Shown one piece after another: positions 19,185-33,447 of a DNA stretch of 64,000 bases. Position 1 is the stretch's first letter; every line of letters begins with the position of its first letter. Source of the DNA: Mycobacterium asiaticum (GTDB taxonomy: Bacteria; Actinomycetota; Actinomycetes; Mycobacteriales; Mycobacteriaceae). The stretch lies in contig NZ_LZLS01000099.1 of NCBI RefSeq assembly GCF_001673365.1, forward strand, positions 30,851 to 94,850, given 5' to 3'. The notes beneath the pieces are model-generated. The model ran no database searches. It saw only the letters and a program-made list of their open reading frames with translations, and had not been told where the DNA came from. Both the position numbers and the translations under genes were made by a program.

Positions 19185-19925
19185 GGCGTTAGGTGTGAAG
19201 CGTCTGCTGGGCTGGGTGTAAAGCGTCTGCTGGGCTGGGTGTAAAGCGTCGGCGTTGAGTGTGAAGCGTCGGCGTTGAGTGTGAAGCGTCGGCGTTGGGT
19301 GTGAAGCGTCGGCGGGAAATCGGTGGATATGCCGCCGTAGGTGCACACCGAAAGCAGTGGACGCACACTCGATGCGACGGGCCGCCGCACACGCGATGCG
19401 CTGGCCCGCGGCGTCGAAATGCGCCGGCCCGCGGCGTCGAAGTGCGCCGGGGGTGAGTGTGAAGTGACGGCGTTGGGTGTGAAGTGTCGGCGGGAAATCG
19501 GTGAATATGCCGCCGCAGGTGCACACCCAACGGAGTGGACGCACACTCGATGCGGCGGGCCGCCGCGCACGCGGTGCGCTGGCCCGCGGCGTCGAAATGC
19601 GCCGGGGGTGAGTGTGAAGCGTCGGCGTTGGGTGTGAAGCGCCGGCGGGAAATCGGTAAATATGCCGCCGTAGGTGCACACCGAAGGCAGTGGACGCACA
19701 CGCGATGCGGCGGGCCGCCGCGCACGCGGTGCGCTGGCCCGCGGCGTCGAAGTGCGCCGGGGGTGAGTGTGAAGTGACGGCGTTGGGTGTGAAGTGTCGG
19801 CGTTGGGTGTGAAGCTACGGCGGGAAATCGGTGAATATGCCGCCGTAGGTGCACACCGAAAGCTGTGGACGCACACTCGAACGCGCCCGGCCGCCGAGTC
19901 GAAATTGCGCCGACCCGCGGCGTCG
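19185..19925. repeat. Complex tandem repeat array between nadC and the DUF385 gene
   Basis: The 766-bp spacer after nadC is almost entirely repetitive. It begins with 20-24 bp tandem units of the form GTGTGAAGCGTCGGCGTTG. These are followed by four long units anchored on GGGAAATCGGT (at 19314, 19492, 19647 and 19822; spacings 178, 155 and 175 bp). Each long unit carries ATATGCCGCCGTAGGTGCAC, then a GC-rich block containing GGCCCGCGGCGTCGAA. Long reading frames cross it on several frames, but they encode only low-complexity peptides and I do not call them genes. No Rv1597-like gene is seen in this position. Confidence 0.85.
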
Positions 19926-19927
19926 AA

Positions 19928-20350
19928 TCAGGCGATATCGGCGACGAAGACCGCCATCCGGCGCAGCTGTAGCTTCGCCAGCGCGGGCAGTCCCTGAACG
20001 TCCGGGCCGTCAGTGCCCGCTTCCAGAATCCGTGGGTTGGTGACGTGCACCGTGCGGCGGGCATACCGCACGTCAGCCTGCCCCGCGGCCAGCACATTCT
20101 TGACCCAATCGGTCTTGCCGTGGCCAAGCGCGATCGCCAGCGTATTGCCCTTGCGGTAAGTCGTGACGATCGTCTTGAACGGCTTACCCGACTTGCGGCC
20201 ACGGTGCTCGATGGTCGCGGTCCCGGGTAGGAAGCGGGCGATCGGCTTGAGCGCCGGGTTGAGGTACTTGACCTGGATGTTCTCAAACCACACCGGATAA
20301 ACCATCGGGACGCCGGGGGCGTTGTTGGGGTGTTGATCCCTTGCTGACAT
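19928..20350 (-). CDS. DUF385/deazaflavin-dependent nitroreductase-family protein (Rv1598c-like)
   Basis: This 140-residue protein is of the split-barrel F420-binding family that includes Ddn. It has [40 protein letters not shown] and the following Arg-rich strand, which are the usual cofactor-binding elements. The family uses F420H2 to reduce varied substrates; the substrate here is unknown. The ATG at 20350 has AGGAG 8-12 bases upstream. It is divergent from hisD, with 72 bp between them, and its end touches the repeat array. Confidence 0.85.
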   Translation of the reverse strand: MSARDQHPNNAPGVPMVYPVWFENIQVKYLNPALKPIARFLPGTATIEHRGRKSGKPFKTIVTTYRKGNTLAIALGHGKTDWVKNVLAAGQADVRYARRTVHVTNPRILEAGTDGPDVQGLPALAKLQLRRMAVFVADIA

Positions 20351-20422
20351 GGCGGGCTCCTCTTTTACCGCTGGACTGTACCGTCGAATATCCATTTGAG
20401 CTGCTCTGGGACAATGGTCCAC

Positions 20423-23608
<3,186 letters not shown>

Positions 23609-23612
<4 letters not shown>

Positions 23613-24229
23613 GACAGAAATCCGTCGTAGTTCTGGACTACGGCTCCGGCAATCTGCGCTCGGCGCAGCGCGCGCTGGAGCGGGTGGGCGCGCAGGTGGA
23701 AGTCACCGCCGATGCCGACGCGGCGCTGGCGGCCGACGGCCTGGTGGTCCCCGGTGTCGGGGCGTTCGAGGCGTGCATGACAGGCCTGCGTGCGATCGAC
23801 GGCGAACGGATTATCGCCGACCGGGTCAGCGCCGGGCGCCCGGTCCTGGGTGTCTGCGTGGGAATGCAGATTCTTTTTGCCCGCGGCGTCGAATTCGGCG
23901 TCGAGACAGTGGGTTGCGGCCAGTGGCCTGGTGCGGTCACCCATCTGGATGCGCCGGTGATCCCGCACATGGGTTGGAATGTGGTGGATGCCGCGGGCGG
24001 CAGCACCCTGTTCAAAGGTCTGAACGCCGATACCCGTTTTTATTTCGTACACTCCTACGCCGCGCAGCGGTGGGAAGGTTCAGCCGAAGCAATGTTGACG
24101 TGGGCGACACATGAAGTGCCGTTTTTGGCGGCGGTCGAAGACGGACCGCTGTCCGCCACCCAGTTCCACCCGGAAAAGAGCGGGGATGCCGGCGCGGCCA
24201 TCCTGCATAACTGGGTGGAGGCGCTCTAG
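23609..24229 (+). CDS. hisH: Imidazole glycerol phosphate synthase, glutaminase subunit
   Basis: HisH supplies ammonia from glutamine to HisF. The 206-residue protein is a class I glutamine amidotransferase with nucleophile Cys in [10 protein letters not shown] (near residue 86), the oxyanion segment GVGAFEACM and the His-Glu pair in [12 protein letters not shown]. It overlaps hisB by 4 bp and is followed 2 bp later by hisA. Its partner hisF lies two genes downstream, after hisA and impA. Confidence 0.97.
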
Positions 24230-24231
24230 CC

Positions 24232-24966
24232 ATGACGCTGATTCTGTTGCCCGCTGTCGACGTGGTCGACGGCCGTGCGGTGCGCCTGGTGCAAGGCAAG
24301 GCCGGCAGTGAAACCGAGTACGGTTCAGCGCTGGACGCCGCCCTGGGCTGGCAGCGCGACGGGACCGATTGGATCCACTTGGTCGACTTGGACGCCGCGT
24401 TCGGCCGCGGCTCCAACCGCGAACTGCTCGCCGAGGTGGTGGGCAAACTTGACGTCCACGTTGAACTGTCCGGAGGCATTCGCGACGACGACTCCCTGAC
24501 CGCCGCGCTGGCCACCGGTTGCGCCCGGGTCAATCTCGGCACCGCCGCCCTGGAGAACCCGCAGTGGTGTGCCCGCGCGATCGCCGAACACGGCGACAAG
24601 GTCGCCGTCGGGCTGGACGTCCAAATCGTTGATGGTGCACACCGATTGCGTGGGCGTGGTTGGGAGACGGACGGGGGCGACCTGTGGGAAGTGCTGGATC
24701 GCCTTGACTCCGAAGGTTGTTCGCGATACGTCGTCACCGACGTCACCAAGGACGGCACGTTGGGCGGCCCCAACCTCGAACTGCTCACCGCCGTCGCAGA
24801 GCGCACCGACGCGCCGGTGATCGCCTCCGGCGGCGTGTCCAGCCTCGATGACCTGCGCGCCATCGCGACACTGACCGACCGCGGAGTCGAGGGCGCGATC
24901 GTGGGCAAGGCGCTCTACGCTGGCCGGTTCACCTTGCCGCAGGCACTGGCCGCGGTGCGGGAGTAG
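24232..24966 (+). CDS. priA: Bifunctional HisA/TrpF isomerase (PriA)
   Basis: This is a 244-residue (beta-alpha)8 barrel. [15 protein letters not shown] holds the N-terminal catalytic Asp, and [20 protein letters not shown] holds the second catalytic Asp. It also has [22 protein letters not shown] and [13 protein letters not shown]. In actinobacteria this enzyme, PriA, performs both the HisA and TrpF Amadori isomerisations. The trp cluster in this window has no trpF, consistent with the dual role. The symbol hisA is also used. It is followed 7 bp later by impA. Confidence 0.95.
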   Translation: MTLILLPAVDVVDGRAVRLVQGKAGSETEYGSALDAALGWQRDGTDWIHLVDLDAAFGRGSNRELLAEVVGKLDVHVELSGGIRDDDSLTAALATGCARVNLGTAALENPQWCARAIAEHGDKVAVGLDVQIVDGAHRLRGRGWETDGGDLWEVLDRLDSEGCSRYVVTDVTKDGTLGGPNLELLTAVAERTDAPVIASGGVSSLDDLRAIATLTDRGVEGAIVGKALYAGRFTLPQALAAVRE

Positions 24967-24973
24967 TTCCGCG

Positions 24974-25774
24974 ATGGATCTTGATGCGTTGGTAGCCAAG
25001 GCCGCAACCATCCTGGACGACGCGGTCGAGCCGTTCGTGGCCGGCCACCGCGCTGAGTCGGCGGTGAGCAAAAAGGGCAACGATTTTGCCACCGAGGTCG
25101 ACCTCGCCATCGAGCGCCAGGTCGTCGACGCCCTCGTGGCGGCCACCGGAATCGAGGTGCACGGCGAAGAATTCGGTGGCGCCGAATTGGATTCGCCGTG
25201 GGTGTGGGTGCTTGACCCGATAGACGGGACATTCAACTACGCGGCCGGATCACCGATGGCGGGCATTCTGCTGGGCCTGTTGCGTGAGGGCGTACCGGTG
25301 GCAGGTCTGACCTGGTTGCCGTTCATCGGTCAGCACTACACCGCCGTGCTGGACGGCCCGCTGATGAAAAACGGTGTGCCGCAGCCATCGCTGGCCTCCG
25401 CCGAGTTGGCGGATGCGCTGGTGGGGGCCGGCTCTTTCAGCGCCGACTCCCGAGGCCGATTCCCGGGCCGCTACCGCGTAGCGGTGTTGGAGAACCTCAG
25501 CCGGCTGTCGTCGCGTTTGCGGATGCACGGATCCACCGGCTTGGACCTCGCCTATGTTGCCGATGGAATCCTGGGCGGTGCAATAAGTTTCGGTAGTCAC
25601 GTGTGGGACCATGCCGCCGGAGTGGTGTTGGTGCGCGCAGCGGGCGGTATCGTCACCGACCTGGCCGGCGAACCGTGGACCCCGGCCTCGCGCTCCGCGT
25701 TGGCCGCCGCGCCCGGTGTGCATGCCGAGATTCTCGAGATCTTGCGCAGCACCGGCCAACCCGAGGACTACTGA
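24974..25774 (+). CDS. impA: Inositol monophosphatase-family protein (Rv1604-like)
   Basis: The 266-residue Mg-dependent phosphatase has the family motifs [23 protein letters not shown] (near residue 78) and [15 protein letters not shown] (near 213), which together bind the metals. The first-helix segment [16 protein letters not shown] is typical. Family members act on inositol-1-phosphate or histidinol phosphate. Its place between hisA and hisF keeps open the idea of histidinol-phosphatase activity, since no other such enzyme is seen here. Its stop overlaps the hisF ATG by one base. Confidence 0.93.
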   Translation: MDLDALVAKAATILDDAVEPFVAGHRAESAVSKKGNDFATEVDLAIERQVVDALVAATGIEVHGEEFGGAELDSPWVWVLDPIDGTFNYAAGSPMAGILLGLLREGVPVAGLTWLPFIGQHYTAVLDGPLMKNGVPQPSLASAELADALVGAGSFSADSRGRFPGRYRVAVLENLSRLSSRLRMHGSTGLDLAYVADGILGGAISFGSHVWDHAAGVVLVRAAGGIVTDLAGEPWTPASRSALAAAPGVHAEILEILRSTGQPEDY

Positions 25775-26616
25775 TGGCGACCAGACGCAAAAGCACGCGA
25801 CACGCCGAGCAAGACGGTGAGTTTGCGTCTGCTCGCGCGTTGGCGGTGCGGGTCATCCCGTGCCTGGACGTCGACGACGGACGCGTGGTGAAGGGCGTGA
25901 ACTTCGAAAACCTCCGGGATGCAGGCGATCCCGTCGAACTCGCCGCCGCCTACGACGCCGAGGGCGCCGACGAACTCACCTTTCTCGACGTGACCGCATC
26001 GTCATCGGGGCGCGCCACCATGCTCGACGTAGTACGCCGCACCGCCGAGCAGGTGTTCATCCCGCTCACCGTGGGCGGCGGCGTGCGCACCGTCGCCGAC
26101 GTCGACATCCTGCTGCGCGCGGGGGCCGACAAAGTTTCGGTCAACACCGCCGCTATCGCACGCCCGGACTTGCTGGCCGAAATGGCAAGGCAATTCGGCT
26201 CGCAGTGCATCGTGTTGTCCGTCGATGCGCGAACGGTGCCGCAAGGATCGGCCCCGACACCGTCGGGCTGGGAAGTCACCACCCACGGCGGTCGCCGTGG
26301 CACGGGTATCGACGCGATCGAGTGGGCCACCCGGGGTGCTGAACTGGGCGTGGGGGAGATCCTGCTCAACTCGATGGATGCCGACGGCACCAAAGCCGGA
26401 TTCGATCTGGCGATGCTGCAGGCGGTACGCGCGGCGGTCAGCGTGCCGGTGATCGCCAGCGGTGGTGCCGGCGCGGTGGATCACTTCGCGCCAGCGGTCG
26501 AGGCCGGAGCCGATGCGGTGTTGGCCGCCAGCGTCTTTCACTTTCGCGAGCTGACCATCGGGCAGGTGAAGGCCGCGATGGCAGCGGAGAAGATCACAGT
26601 GCGGATCACCACATGA
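25774..26616 (+). CDS. hisF: Imidazole glycerol phosphate synthase, cyclase subunit
   Basis: HisF is the (beta-alpha)8 barrel that joins HisH to form imidazoleglycerol phosphate and AICAR. The 280-residue product has the catalytic Asp in [18 protein letters not shown] and the second Asp in [15 protein letters not shown]. It also has [11 protein letters not shown] and [13 protein letters not shown]. The ATG at 25774 was chosen because it overlaps the impA stop; the first 20 or so residues are a charged extension typical of mycobacteria. It overlaps hisI by 4 bp. Confidence 0.97.
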   Translation: MATRRKSTRHAEQDGEFASARALAVRVIPCLDVDDGRVVKGVNFENLRDAGDPVELAAAYDAEGADELTFLDVTASSSGRATMLDVVRRTAEQVFIPLTVGGGVRTVADVDILLRAGADKVSVNTAAIARPDLLAEMARQFGSQCIVLSVDARTVPQGSAPTPSGWEVTTHGGRRGTGIDAIEWATRGAELGVGEILLNSMDADGTKAGFDLAMLQAVRAAVSVPVIASGGAGAVDHFAPAVEAGADAVLAASVFHFRELTIGQVKAAMAAEKITVRITT

Positions 26617-26957
26617 CGCTCGACCCGAAAATCGCTGCGCGGCTGAAGCGTAACGCCGACGGCTTGTTCACCGCGGTGGTGCAGGAACGCGGCACCGGCG
26701 ACGTGTTGATGGTCGCCTGGATGGACGACGATGCGTTGGCCCGCACATTGGAAACCCGTGAGGCAACCTACTTTTCGCGCTCACGCGGCGAACAGTGGAT
26801 CAAGGGCGCCACCTCCGGGCACACTCAGCACGTCCATTCGGTGCGACTGGACTGTGACGGCGATGCCGTGCTGCTGACCGTCGACCAGGTGGGCGGTGCA
26901 TGCCATACCGGCGATCACACCTGCTTTGATGCCGCGGTGCTGCTAGGTCCTGACTAG
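26613..26957 (+). CDS. hisI: Phosphoribosyl-AMP cyclohydrolase
   Basis: HisI opens the adenine ring of PR-AMP in the third step of histidine synthesis. The 114-residue single-domain enzyme has [29 protein letters not shown], the Asp/Cys metal site in LDCDGDA, and the Zn ligands in [12 protein letters not shown]. It overlaps hisF by 4 bp. Its stop overlaps the stop of the convergent kinase gene by 4 bp, so no spacer separates the two transcription units. Confidence 0.96.
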   Translation: MTLDPKIAARLKRNADGLFTAVVQERGTGDVLMVAWMDDDALARTLETREATYFSRSRGEQWIKGATSGHTQHVHSVRLDCDGDAVLLTVDQVGGACHTGDHTCFDAAVLLGPD

Positions 26958-28456
26958 CGCGGGCCGACGTCCAGTCCGTAGACGGCCGCCAACGCGGCAC
27001 GTGTCCATTCCCGCTTGTCGACGGCCGGGGCGATCCGCTCGGTGCGGATTTCCTCGACGTCGATGGGCTTGCCGATGACAACCGCGGCAGGCACATGGAA
27101 GACGAATGAACGCCGTTCCGTCGAGATGGCCAGCATCGCGTCCTTATCGGTGAAACCGTTGGCGTGCATGACATTTTCGGCCCAGGCCATCGGCCTGATC
27201 CCGCCGAAGTCCCTGACGTACACGACCCACAGTTGGGTGCCCCGTGAGTCGAAAAGCTTCTGGACGGCACGCTCGATGACCCCGTGCTCGGCGGGCTTCA
27301 ACACACGCGCTTCGTCGGTGACGAAACTGTTCAGCCGCAGTGCCGACGGCGTCGCGCTGCTGTTAGACGGTGTCGTCAGCCGTGGGGTGCCGGGCTGCCG
27401 CGACGGACTCGCCGATTGGTGCTCGGATCCGCCGCGCAGCACCACGAATCCGAGGACCGCGGCCACCGCCACCAGCGCGACCGCCACCAACGCGGCGACC
27501 AAGGTCGCCCGGCCGACGCCGCGTCGTGCGGGTGGCGCCATCAGGGGCGGGCCGCCCATTTCCGAAGGCATCGTCGGTGGCTGCGGAGCGACGGCCATCC
27601 TTGCCTGGCCGCCGAGCGCGGCCGCGAAATCCGAGCAGGACGCAAACCGGGCCGACCGGTCCTTGGCGAGCGCTCGGGCAATCACCGGATCGAGGTGAGC
27701 CAATTCCGGTCGCAGGGCGCTCAGCGACGGCGGCGGAGCCGACAGATGCTGACTGATCACCACCGCCGGGTTGGCATTGTGGAACGGGGCAATACCGGTC
27801 AACAGTTGAAATGCGGTGCATCCCAGCGCGTACTGGTCGGCGCGGCCGTCGAGGTCGGACCCCTGCAGCTGCTCCGGCGAGCAATACGCGGCGGTCCCCA
27901 TCAGCATGCCGGTGGCGGTCAGCCCGCTCACGTCGTCCTGCTGCCGGGCGATCCCGAAATCGGCGAGCAGAATCCGTCGCCGCGGGTTGGCTTCGCCCAA
28001 CAGAATGTTGGCGGGTTTGACGTCGCGGTGCAGCAGTCCGCGGGCGTGCGCGTAATCGAGTGCATCGGCGACAGCCGCGACGATCTCGATCACGTCGGGC
28101 AGCGGCAGCCCGGTGGGGTACTGGTCGTGCAGCAGCCACGCCGCGTCAGTTCCCTCCACGTAGTCCATCGACAACCACAGTTGCCCGTGATACTCGCCGC
28201 GGTCGTGGATGCCGACGATGTGCTGGTTGTAGAGGCTGCCGGCCAGATCGGCCTCGCGGTTGAAGCGCTGTCGATATTCCAGATTCGAGGTGAAATCGGC
28301 AGGCAGGATTTTCAGTGCATCGCGTCGCGGAAGACGGGGATGCTGAGCCAGGTAGACCTCGCCCATGCCGCCGGCACCCAGGCGCCGCACGATGGTGTAG
28401 CCGGCGAAAAGTTCGCCTGCCCGGAGGCTTCCGCCCTCGTCAGCGCTTGTCGGCAT
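26954..28456 (-). CDS. Transmembrane Ser/Thr protein kinase with extracytoplasmic TPM domain
   Basis: This 500-residue protein has a Hanks-type kinase domain (about residues 20-285). The P-loop is [10 protein letters not shown], the Lys is in DALKIL, the catalytic loop is [11 protein letters not shown], and the Mg Asp is in LADFGIA. It is most like mycobacterial PknF-type kinases. A helix at about 325-350 ([20 protein letters not shown]) is followed by a Ser/Pro linker. The C-terminal region (about 385-495) starts [20 protein letters not shown] and reads as a TPM (TLP18.3/Psb32/MOLO-1) domain. That extracytoplasmic sensor is unusual for a mycobacterial kinase. The start may also be the ATG three codons upstream. 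M. tuberculosis has no kinase between hisI and bcpB. Confidence 0.85.
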   Translation of the reverse strand: MPTSADEGGSLRAGELFAGYTIVRRLGAGGMGEVYLAQHPRLPRRDALKILPADFTSNLEYRQRFNREADLAGSLYNQHIVGIHDRGEYHGQLWLSMDYVEGTDAAWLLHDQYPTGLPLPDVIEIVAAVADALDYAHARGLLHRDVKPANILLGEANPRRRILLADFGIARQQDDVSGLTATGMLMGTAAYCSPEQLQGSDLDGRADQYALGCTAFQLLTGIAPFHNANPAVVISQHLSAPPPSLSALRPELAHLDPVIARALAKDRSARFASCSDFAAALGGQARMAVAPQPPTMPSEMGGPPLMAPPARRGVGRATLVAALVAVALVAVAAVLGFVVLRGGSEHQSASPSRQPGTPRLTTPSNSSATPSALRLNSFVTDEARVLKPAEHGVIERAVQKLFDSRGTQLWVVYVRDFGGIRPMAWAENVMHANGFTDKDAMLAISTERRSFVFHVPAAVVIGKPIDVEEIRTERIAPAVDKREWTRAALAAVYGLDVGPR

Positions 28457-28505
28457 GTGCAGCATGCTACTGAGTCGCCGCGTTGGTGCGGGGAGCGTTG
28501 CGGGT

Positions 28506-28961
28506 TCAGCGGCTACGCAGTGTTTCCAGCGCCTTATCCGCGTGGGTGTCCATGCTGATCTCACTGGAAATTACGTTGAGCACTCTGCTGTCGGTGTCGA
28601 TGACGAACGTGGTCCGCTTGACGGGCAGAAACTTGCCGAGCAGGCCGCGCTTGACGCCGAACTGGGTGGCGACAGTGCCTTCGCTGTCCGACAGCAGCGG
28701 ATAGTCGAAATGCTGCGTATCGGCGAATTTGGCCTGCTTCTGGACCGGATCGGTGCTGATCCCGACACGGTTGGCGCCGGCCGAGGCGAATTCGGAGGCC
28801 AGGTCGCGGAAGTGGCAGGCCTCCTTGGTGCAGCCCGGCGTCATGGCCGCCGGATAGAAGAACAGCACCACGGGACCGTCGGCGAGTAGCTCGCTGAGCC
28901 TGCGTGGCGTACCCGTCTGATCGGGAAGCTCGAAGTCGGCCACGGTGTCACCAATTTTCAT
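28506..28961 (-). CDS. bcpB: Peroxiredoxin of the BCP type
   Basis: This 151-residue thiol peroxidase (peroxiredoxin Q/BCP) reduces hydroperoxides. The peroxidatic Cys lies in FFYPAAMTPGCTKEACHFRD (near residue 45), with the second Cys five residues on as resolving Cys, the alpha2-type BCP pattern. The ATG at 28961 gives the short N-terminus MKIGDTVADFELPDQTG expected for the family; the longer upstream frame is spurious. It matches Rv1608c and lies divergent from trpE with a 50-bp gap. Confidence 0.93.
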   Translation of the reverse strand: MKIGDTVADFELPDQTGTPRRLSELLADGPVVLFFYPAAMTPGCTKEACHFRDLASEFASAGANRVGISTDPVQKQAKFADTQHFDYPLLSDSEGTVATQFGVKRGLLGKFLPVKRTTFVIDTDSRVLNVISSEISMDTHADKALETLRSR

Positions 28962-29011
28962 GGTCGCAACGCTACGCGGCCGGTCACCGAGCCATCTGAT
29001 TGGATGGTTCG

Positions 29012-30550
29012 GTGCACGCCAACCTTGCAGCCACGACCACGCGCGAGGACTTTCGCGTGCTGGCCGCCGAGCACCGAGTGGTTCCCGTGACCCGCAAAGT
29101 CTTGGCCGACAGTGAGACTCCGCTCTCGGCATACCGCAAGCTCGCCGCCAACCGCCCCGGCACGTTCCTGCTCGAGTCGGCTGAGAACGGACGCTCATGG
29201 TCGCGCTGGTCGTTCATCGGCGCCGGTTCGCCGACGGCGTTGACCGTGCGGGACGGGCATGCCGTTTGGCTGGGCGCGGTGCCCAAGGACGCGCCCTCCG
29301 GCGGGGATCCGTTGGATGCGTTGCGGGCCACGCTGGATGTGTTGGCGACGGCAGCGCTGCCGGGTCTGCCGCCCTTGTCCGGTGGCATGGTGGGCTATTT
29401 CGCCTACGACATGGTGCGTCGCCTCGAGCGGCTGCCCGAATTGGCCGTCAACGACCTGCAGCTGCCGGACATGCTGTTGCTGCTGGCCACCGATTTGGCT
29501 GCCGTCGATCACCACGAGGGCACCATCACGCTGATCGCTAACGCGGTGAACTGGAATGGCACCGACGAGCGCGTGGATTGCGCCTACGACGACGCGGTGG
29601 CGCGCCTTGACGTGATGACCGCGGCGCTCGGTCAGCCGCTACCGTCGACGGTATCCACGTTCAGCAAGCCCGAGCCACGCCACCGTGCGCAGCGCACCGT
29701 CGAGGAGTACGGAGCGATCGTCGACCATCTGGTGGAACAGATCGCGGCCGGCGAGGCTTTCCAGGTGGTGCCGTCGCAGCGATTCGAGATGGACACCGCC
29801 GTCGACCCCATCGATGTGTATCGCATGCTGCGGGTGACCAATCCGAGCCCGTACATGTACCTGCTCCAAATCCCCGATAGTGATGGCGCCGTTGACTTTT
29901 CGATCGTCGGCTCTAGTCCGGAAGCGTTGGTCACCGTGCAGGACGGCCGGGCCACGACGCACCCGATCGCCGGCACCCGGTGGCGGGGCGAGACCGACGA
30001 GGAAGACGTGTTGCTGGAAAAGGAGTTGCTGGCCGACGACAAGGAACTCGCCGAGCACCTGATGTTGGTCGACCTGGGCCGAAACGACCTGGGTCGGGTG
30101 TGCACCCCGGGCACCGTGCGCGTCGAGGACTACAGCCACATCGAACGCTACAGCCACGTGATGCACCTGGTGTCCACGGTGACGGGGCTGCTCGCCGAGG
30201 GCCAGACCGCGCTGGATGCGGTGACCGCGTGCTTCCCGGCCGGCACCCTGTCCGGCGCTCCGAAGGTGCGGGCCATGGAGTTGATCGAGGAGGTCGAGAA
30301 GACCCGCCGCGGTCTGTACGGCGGAGTCGTCGGCTACCTCGACTTCGCCGGTAATGCCGACTTCGCGATCGCTATCCGCACCGCGCTGATGCGTCGCGGC
30401 ACCGCTTACGTGCAGGCGGGTGGCGGAGTGGTCGCCGACTCCAACGGGCCCTATGAGTACAACGAGTCAAGGAACAAGGCGCGTGCGGTGCTCAACGCGA
30501 TCGCCGCAGCCGAGACGCTGACCGTCCCGGGTGTGGATATAGGTGACTGA
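29012..30550 (+). CDS. trpE: Anthranilate synthase component I
   Basis: TrpE makes anthranilate from chorismate with ammonia supplied by TrpG, the first step of tryptophan synthesis. The 512-residue protein has the N-terminal Trp-binding element ([18 protein letters not shown]). Chorismate-fold motifs include [41 protein letters not shown] and the final [17 protein letters not shown]. The GTG at 29012 matches the mycobacterial N-terminus ([13 protein letters not shown]). No trp leader peptide is evident in the short gap to bcpB. It overlaps the next membrane gene by 8 bp. Confidence 0.97.
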   Translation: MHANLAATTTREDFRVLAAEHRVVPVTRKVLADSETPLSAYRKLAANRPGTFLLESAENGRSWSRWSFIGAGSPTALTVRDGHAVWLGAVPKDAPSGGDPLDALRATLDVLATAALPGLPPLSGGMVGYFAYDMVRRLERLPELAVNDLQLPDMLLLLATDLAAVDHHEGTITLIANAVNWNGTDERVDCAYDDAVARLDVMTAALGQPLPSTVSTFSKPEPRHRAQRTVEEYGAIVDHLVEQIAAGEAFQVVPSQRFEMDTAVDPIDVYRMLRVTNPSPYMYLLQIPDSDGAVDFSIVGSSPEALVTVQDGRATTHPIAGTRWRGETDEEDVLLEKELLADDKELAEHLMLVDLGRNDLGRVCTPGTVRVEDYSHIERYSHVMHLVSTVTGLLAEGQTALDAVTACFPAGTLSGAPKVRAMELIEEVEKTRRGLYGGVVGYLDFAGNADFAIAIRTALMRRGTAYVQAGGGVVADSNGPYEYNESRNKARAVLNAIAAAETLTVPGVDIGD

Positions 30551-31229
30551 TACCGGACGCCGCGGTCGGCTGACGACCGGGATCGCCCAGTTGCTGCTGG
30601 TGGTCGCAGCGGGCGCGCTGTGGGCTGCGTCCCGATTGACCTGGGTGGTTATCCGGTCGTTCGACGGGCTGGGACCGCCTAAAGAGATCGCACTTTCCGG
30701 GGCGACTTGGTCGAGCGCGCTGGTGCCGCTGGCGATTGTGAACCTGGCCGCAGCGGTCGCCGCGCTCGCTGTGCGCGGCTGGCAATTGCATGCACTGGCG
30801 GCGCTGTTGGCGGTCGCGAGTTTCACGATCGGCTATCTGGGCGTCAGTCTGTGGGCTGTTCCCGACGTGGCCGCGCGCGGCGCGGACCTCGCCCACGTCC
30901 CGGTGGCGACGCTGGTGGGCAGTGCGCGTCAGTACCTTGGCGCCGGAATTACGGTGGCGGCTGCGCTGTGCACTCTGCTCGCCGCGGCATTGTTGATGCG
31001 TGCCGCGCGCCAGCCCGGTGGCGCGGCGCGGACGGGCAGCACAAAGTATCTGGCACCAGGTGCCCGTCGGTCCGCGGCGCGCAATCACGACCTCAACCAG
31101 GACCACGAGGACCACACGGGCGCCGAATCCGCGGACTCCCAGCCATCGGAACGGATGATTTGGGACGCTCTCGATGAGGGCCGGGACCTTACCGATCGGC
31201 CGCACGACTCGGACTCCGAGGGGCGGTGA
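30543..31229 (+). CDS. Trp-biosynthesis-associated membrane protein (Rv1610-like)
   Basis: The 228-residue protein has four predicted helices in its first 150 residues ([20 protein letters not shown] being the first) and an acidic, Gln/Asp-rich cytoplasmic tail. It belongs to a family found next to trp genes in actinobacteria (TIGR02234), with no known biochemical role. The GTG start overlaps the end of trpE by 8 bp, so it is co-translated with the pathway. A 110-bp gap then precedes trpC. Confidence 0.85.
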   Translation: MTDTGRRGRLTTGIAQLLLVVAAGALWAASRLTWVVIRSFDGLGPPKEIALSGATWSSALVPLAIVNLAAAVAALAVRGWQLHALAALLAVASFTIGYLGVSLWAVPDVAARGADLAHVPVATLVGSARQYLGAGITVAAALCTLLAAALLMRAARQPGGAARTGSTKYLAPGARRSAARNHDLNQDHEDHTGAESADSQPSERMIWDALDEGRDLTDRPHDSDSEGR

Positions 31230-31339
31230 CGGACCCTGTCGCGGGAGTCGCTACCCTTCTTGCACGTCGTCGAAACGGGATGGCGGGCGTGGGGTGACCC
31301 AGAGTCGCAGTGGGTTACAGAATGAAGGGAACCGCAGGT

Positions 31340-32158
31340 ATGAGTCCGGCCAACGTGCTTGACTCCATTCTTGAGGGAGTCCGGGCCGACGTTGCCGCGC
31401 GCGAAGCCCGCGTGAGTCTTTCAGAAATCAAGGCCGCGGCCGCTGCGGCGCCGCCGCCACGCGATGTCATGGCCGCGCTGCGCGAGCCGGGCATCGGCGT
31501 CATTGCCGAGGTGAAGCGCGCCAGCCCGTCGAAGGGTCCGCTGGCAACCATCGCAGACCCCGCCAAGTTGGCCCGCGCCTACGAAGATGGCGGCGCACGG
31601 ATCATCAGTGTGCTGACCGAGGAACGACGGTTCAACGGCTCGCTCGACGATCTTGACGCGGTGCGCGCCGCCGTGTCGATTCCGGTGTTACGCAAGGACT
31701 TTGTGGTGCAGCCGTATCAGATCCACGAGGCCCGCGCCCACGGTGCCGACATGCTGCTGCTGATCGTTGCCGCACTGGATCAGTCGGCGCTGGTATCGAT
31801 GCTCGACCGCACCGAGTCACTGGGCATGACCGCACTCGTCGAGGTGCACACCGAAGAGGAAGCCGACCGCGCTTTGAAGGCAGGCGCCAACGTGATCGGC
31901 GTCAATGCCCGTGACCTCACCACGCTCGAAGTCGACCGCGACTGCTTCGCGCGAATCGCACCCGGCCTGCCCAGCAAGGTGATCAGGGTCGCCGAATCCG
32001 GCGTGCGTCACACCGGCGATCTGTTGGCCTACGCTGGCGCGGGTGCTGATGCTGTGTTGGTTGGTGAAGGTCTGGTCAAGAGCGGCGACCCCCGAGCGGC
32101 GGTCGCCGATCTCGTTACCGCGGGCACCCATCCATCCTGTCCAAAACCGGCTCGCTAG
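31340..32158 (+). CDS. trpC: Indole-3-glycerol phosphate synthase
   Basis: TrpC closes the indole ring from CdRP. The 272-residue (beta-alpha)8 barrel has the catalytic motifs [68 protein letters not shown] and RVAESGV. The ATG at 31340 starts [17 protein letters not shown], the family N-terminus; the in-frame extension above it is not conserved. It is monofunctional, with no TrpF domain, as expected where PriA supplies that step. Confidence 0.97.
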   Translation: MSPANVLDSILEGVRADVAAREARVSLSEIKAAAAAAPPPRDVMAALREPGIGVIAEVKRASPSKGPLATIADPAKLARAYEDGGARIISVLTEERRFNGSLDDLDAVRAAVSIPVLRKDFVVQPYQIHEARAHGADMLLLIVAALDQSALVSMLDRTESLGMTALVEVHTEEEADRALKAGANVIGVNARDLTTLEVDRDCFARIAPGLPSKVIRVAESGVRHTGDLLAYAGAGADAVLVGEGLVKSGDPRAAVADLVTAGTHPSCPKPAR

Positions 32159-32193
32159 CCGTTGACGTGCTGCACGCGCACTGAGTCTTTGTG

Positions 32194-33447
32194 ATGGCAG
32201 ACCTATCCCGGCCGGATATTCCGCGCACCAGTGCCGCCGTCGTCGAACGAACCAGTCACGATCCCGATGCGGGCGGACATTTCGGCGTCTACGGTGGCCG
32301 CTACGTTCCCGAGGCGCTGATGGCGGTGATCGAAGAGGTCACCACCGCCTACGAAAAGGAACGCGTCGACCAGGATTTCCTGGACACCCTCGATAAGTTG
32401 CAGGCCCACTACGCCGGCCGTCCGTCGCCGTTGTACGAGACGACCCGACTGGGTGAGCATGCGGGGTCGGCGCGCATATTTCTCAAACGAGAAGACCTGA
32501 ACCACACGGGATCTCACAAGATCAACAATGTCCTGGGCCAGGCGTTGCTGGCTCGTCGGATGGGCAAAACGCGAGTCATTGCCGAGACCGGCGCTGGCCA
32601 ACACGGTGTCGCGACCGCCACCGCATGTGCGCTGCTTGGGCTGGATTGCATTATCTACATGGGGGCGGTCGACACCGCGCGCCAGGCGCTCAACGTCGCA
32701 CGGATGCGACTGCTCGGTGCCCGGGTGGTGTCAGTGGAGACCGGGTCCAGGACGCTCAAAGACGCCATCAACGAGGCGTTCCGCGACTGGGTCACCAACG
32801 CCCACAACACTTATTACTGCTTCGGCACCGCCGCTGGGCCGCATCCCTTCCCGACCATGGTCCGCGATTTCCAGCGCATCATCGGTCTGGAGACACGGGT
32901 GCAGATTCAAGCGCAGGCGGGCCGCCTTCCCGACGCGGTGGTGGCCTGCGTCGGTGGCGGATCCAATGCGATCGGCATCTTCCACGCGTTCATTGACGAT
33001 CCGGGTGTCCGGTTGGTGGGGTATGAAGCGGCCGGCGACGGCGTCGAAACCGGCCGACACGCAGCCACGTTCACCGGTGGCTCGCCCGGCGCGTTCCAGG
33101 GTTCCTACTCCTACCTGTTGCAGGACGAGGATGGTCAGACGATCGAATCGCACTCCATCTCGGCGGGTTTGGACTATCCGGGGGTGGGTCCCGAACATGC
33201 GTGGCTCAAAGAGACTGGGCGAGTGCAGTATGAGCCCATCACCGACACCGAGGCGATGGAAGCGTTCGGCTTGCTGTCTCGATCCGAAGGCATCATCCCG
33301 GCAATCGAATCCGCCCATGCGGTGGCCGGCGCCCTGAAGCTGGGCGCCGAAATGGGAAGGGACGCGGTCATTGTGGTGAACCTGTCGGGCCGTGGCGACA
33401 AGGACGTGGAAACCGCCGCGAAGTGGTTCGGCTTGCTGGACAACTGA
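32194..33447 (+). CDS. trpB: Tryptophan synthase beta chain
   Basis: TrpB condenses indole with serine using PLP. The 417-residue protein has the PLP Lys in [18 protein letters not shown] (near residue 108), [17 protein letters not shown], the phosphate loop [10 protein letters not shown] and SGRGDKD near the end. The N-terminal 25 residues are longer than usual. The ATG at 32194 was taken over a GTG one codon earlier. Its stop overlaps the trpA ATG, a coupling typical of the two-subunit complex. Confidence 0.97.
   Translation: MADLSRPDIPRTSAAVVERTSHDPDAGGHFGVYGGRYVPEALMAVIEEVTTAYEKERVDQDFLDTLDKLQAHYAGRPSPLYETTRLGEHAGSARIFLKREDLNHTGSHKINNVLGQALLARRMGKTRVIAETGAGQHGVATATACALLGLDCIIYMGAVDTARQALNVARMRLLGARVVSVETGSRTLKDAINEAFRDWVTNAHNTYYCFGTAAGPHPFPTMVRDFQRIIGLETRVQIQAQAGRLPDAVVACVGGGSNAIGIFHAFIDDPGVRLVGYEAAGDGVETGRHAATFTGGSPGAFQGSYSYLLQDEDGQTIESHSISAGLDYPGVGPEHAWLKETGRVQYEPITDTEAMEAFGLLSRSEGIIPAIESAHAVAGALKLGAEMGRDAVIVVNLSGRGDKDVETAAKWFGLLDN

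Noticed and set aside
18815..20286. Minus-strand reading frames of 350-365 codons across nadC and the repeat array
   Set aside because: They are low-complexity products of the repeats, overlap the real nadC and DUF385 genes, and lack ribosome sites.
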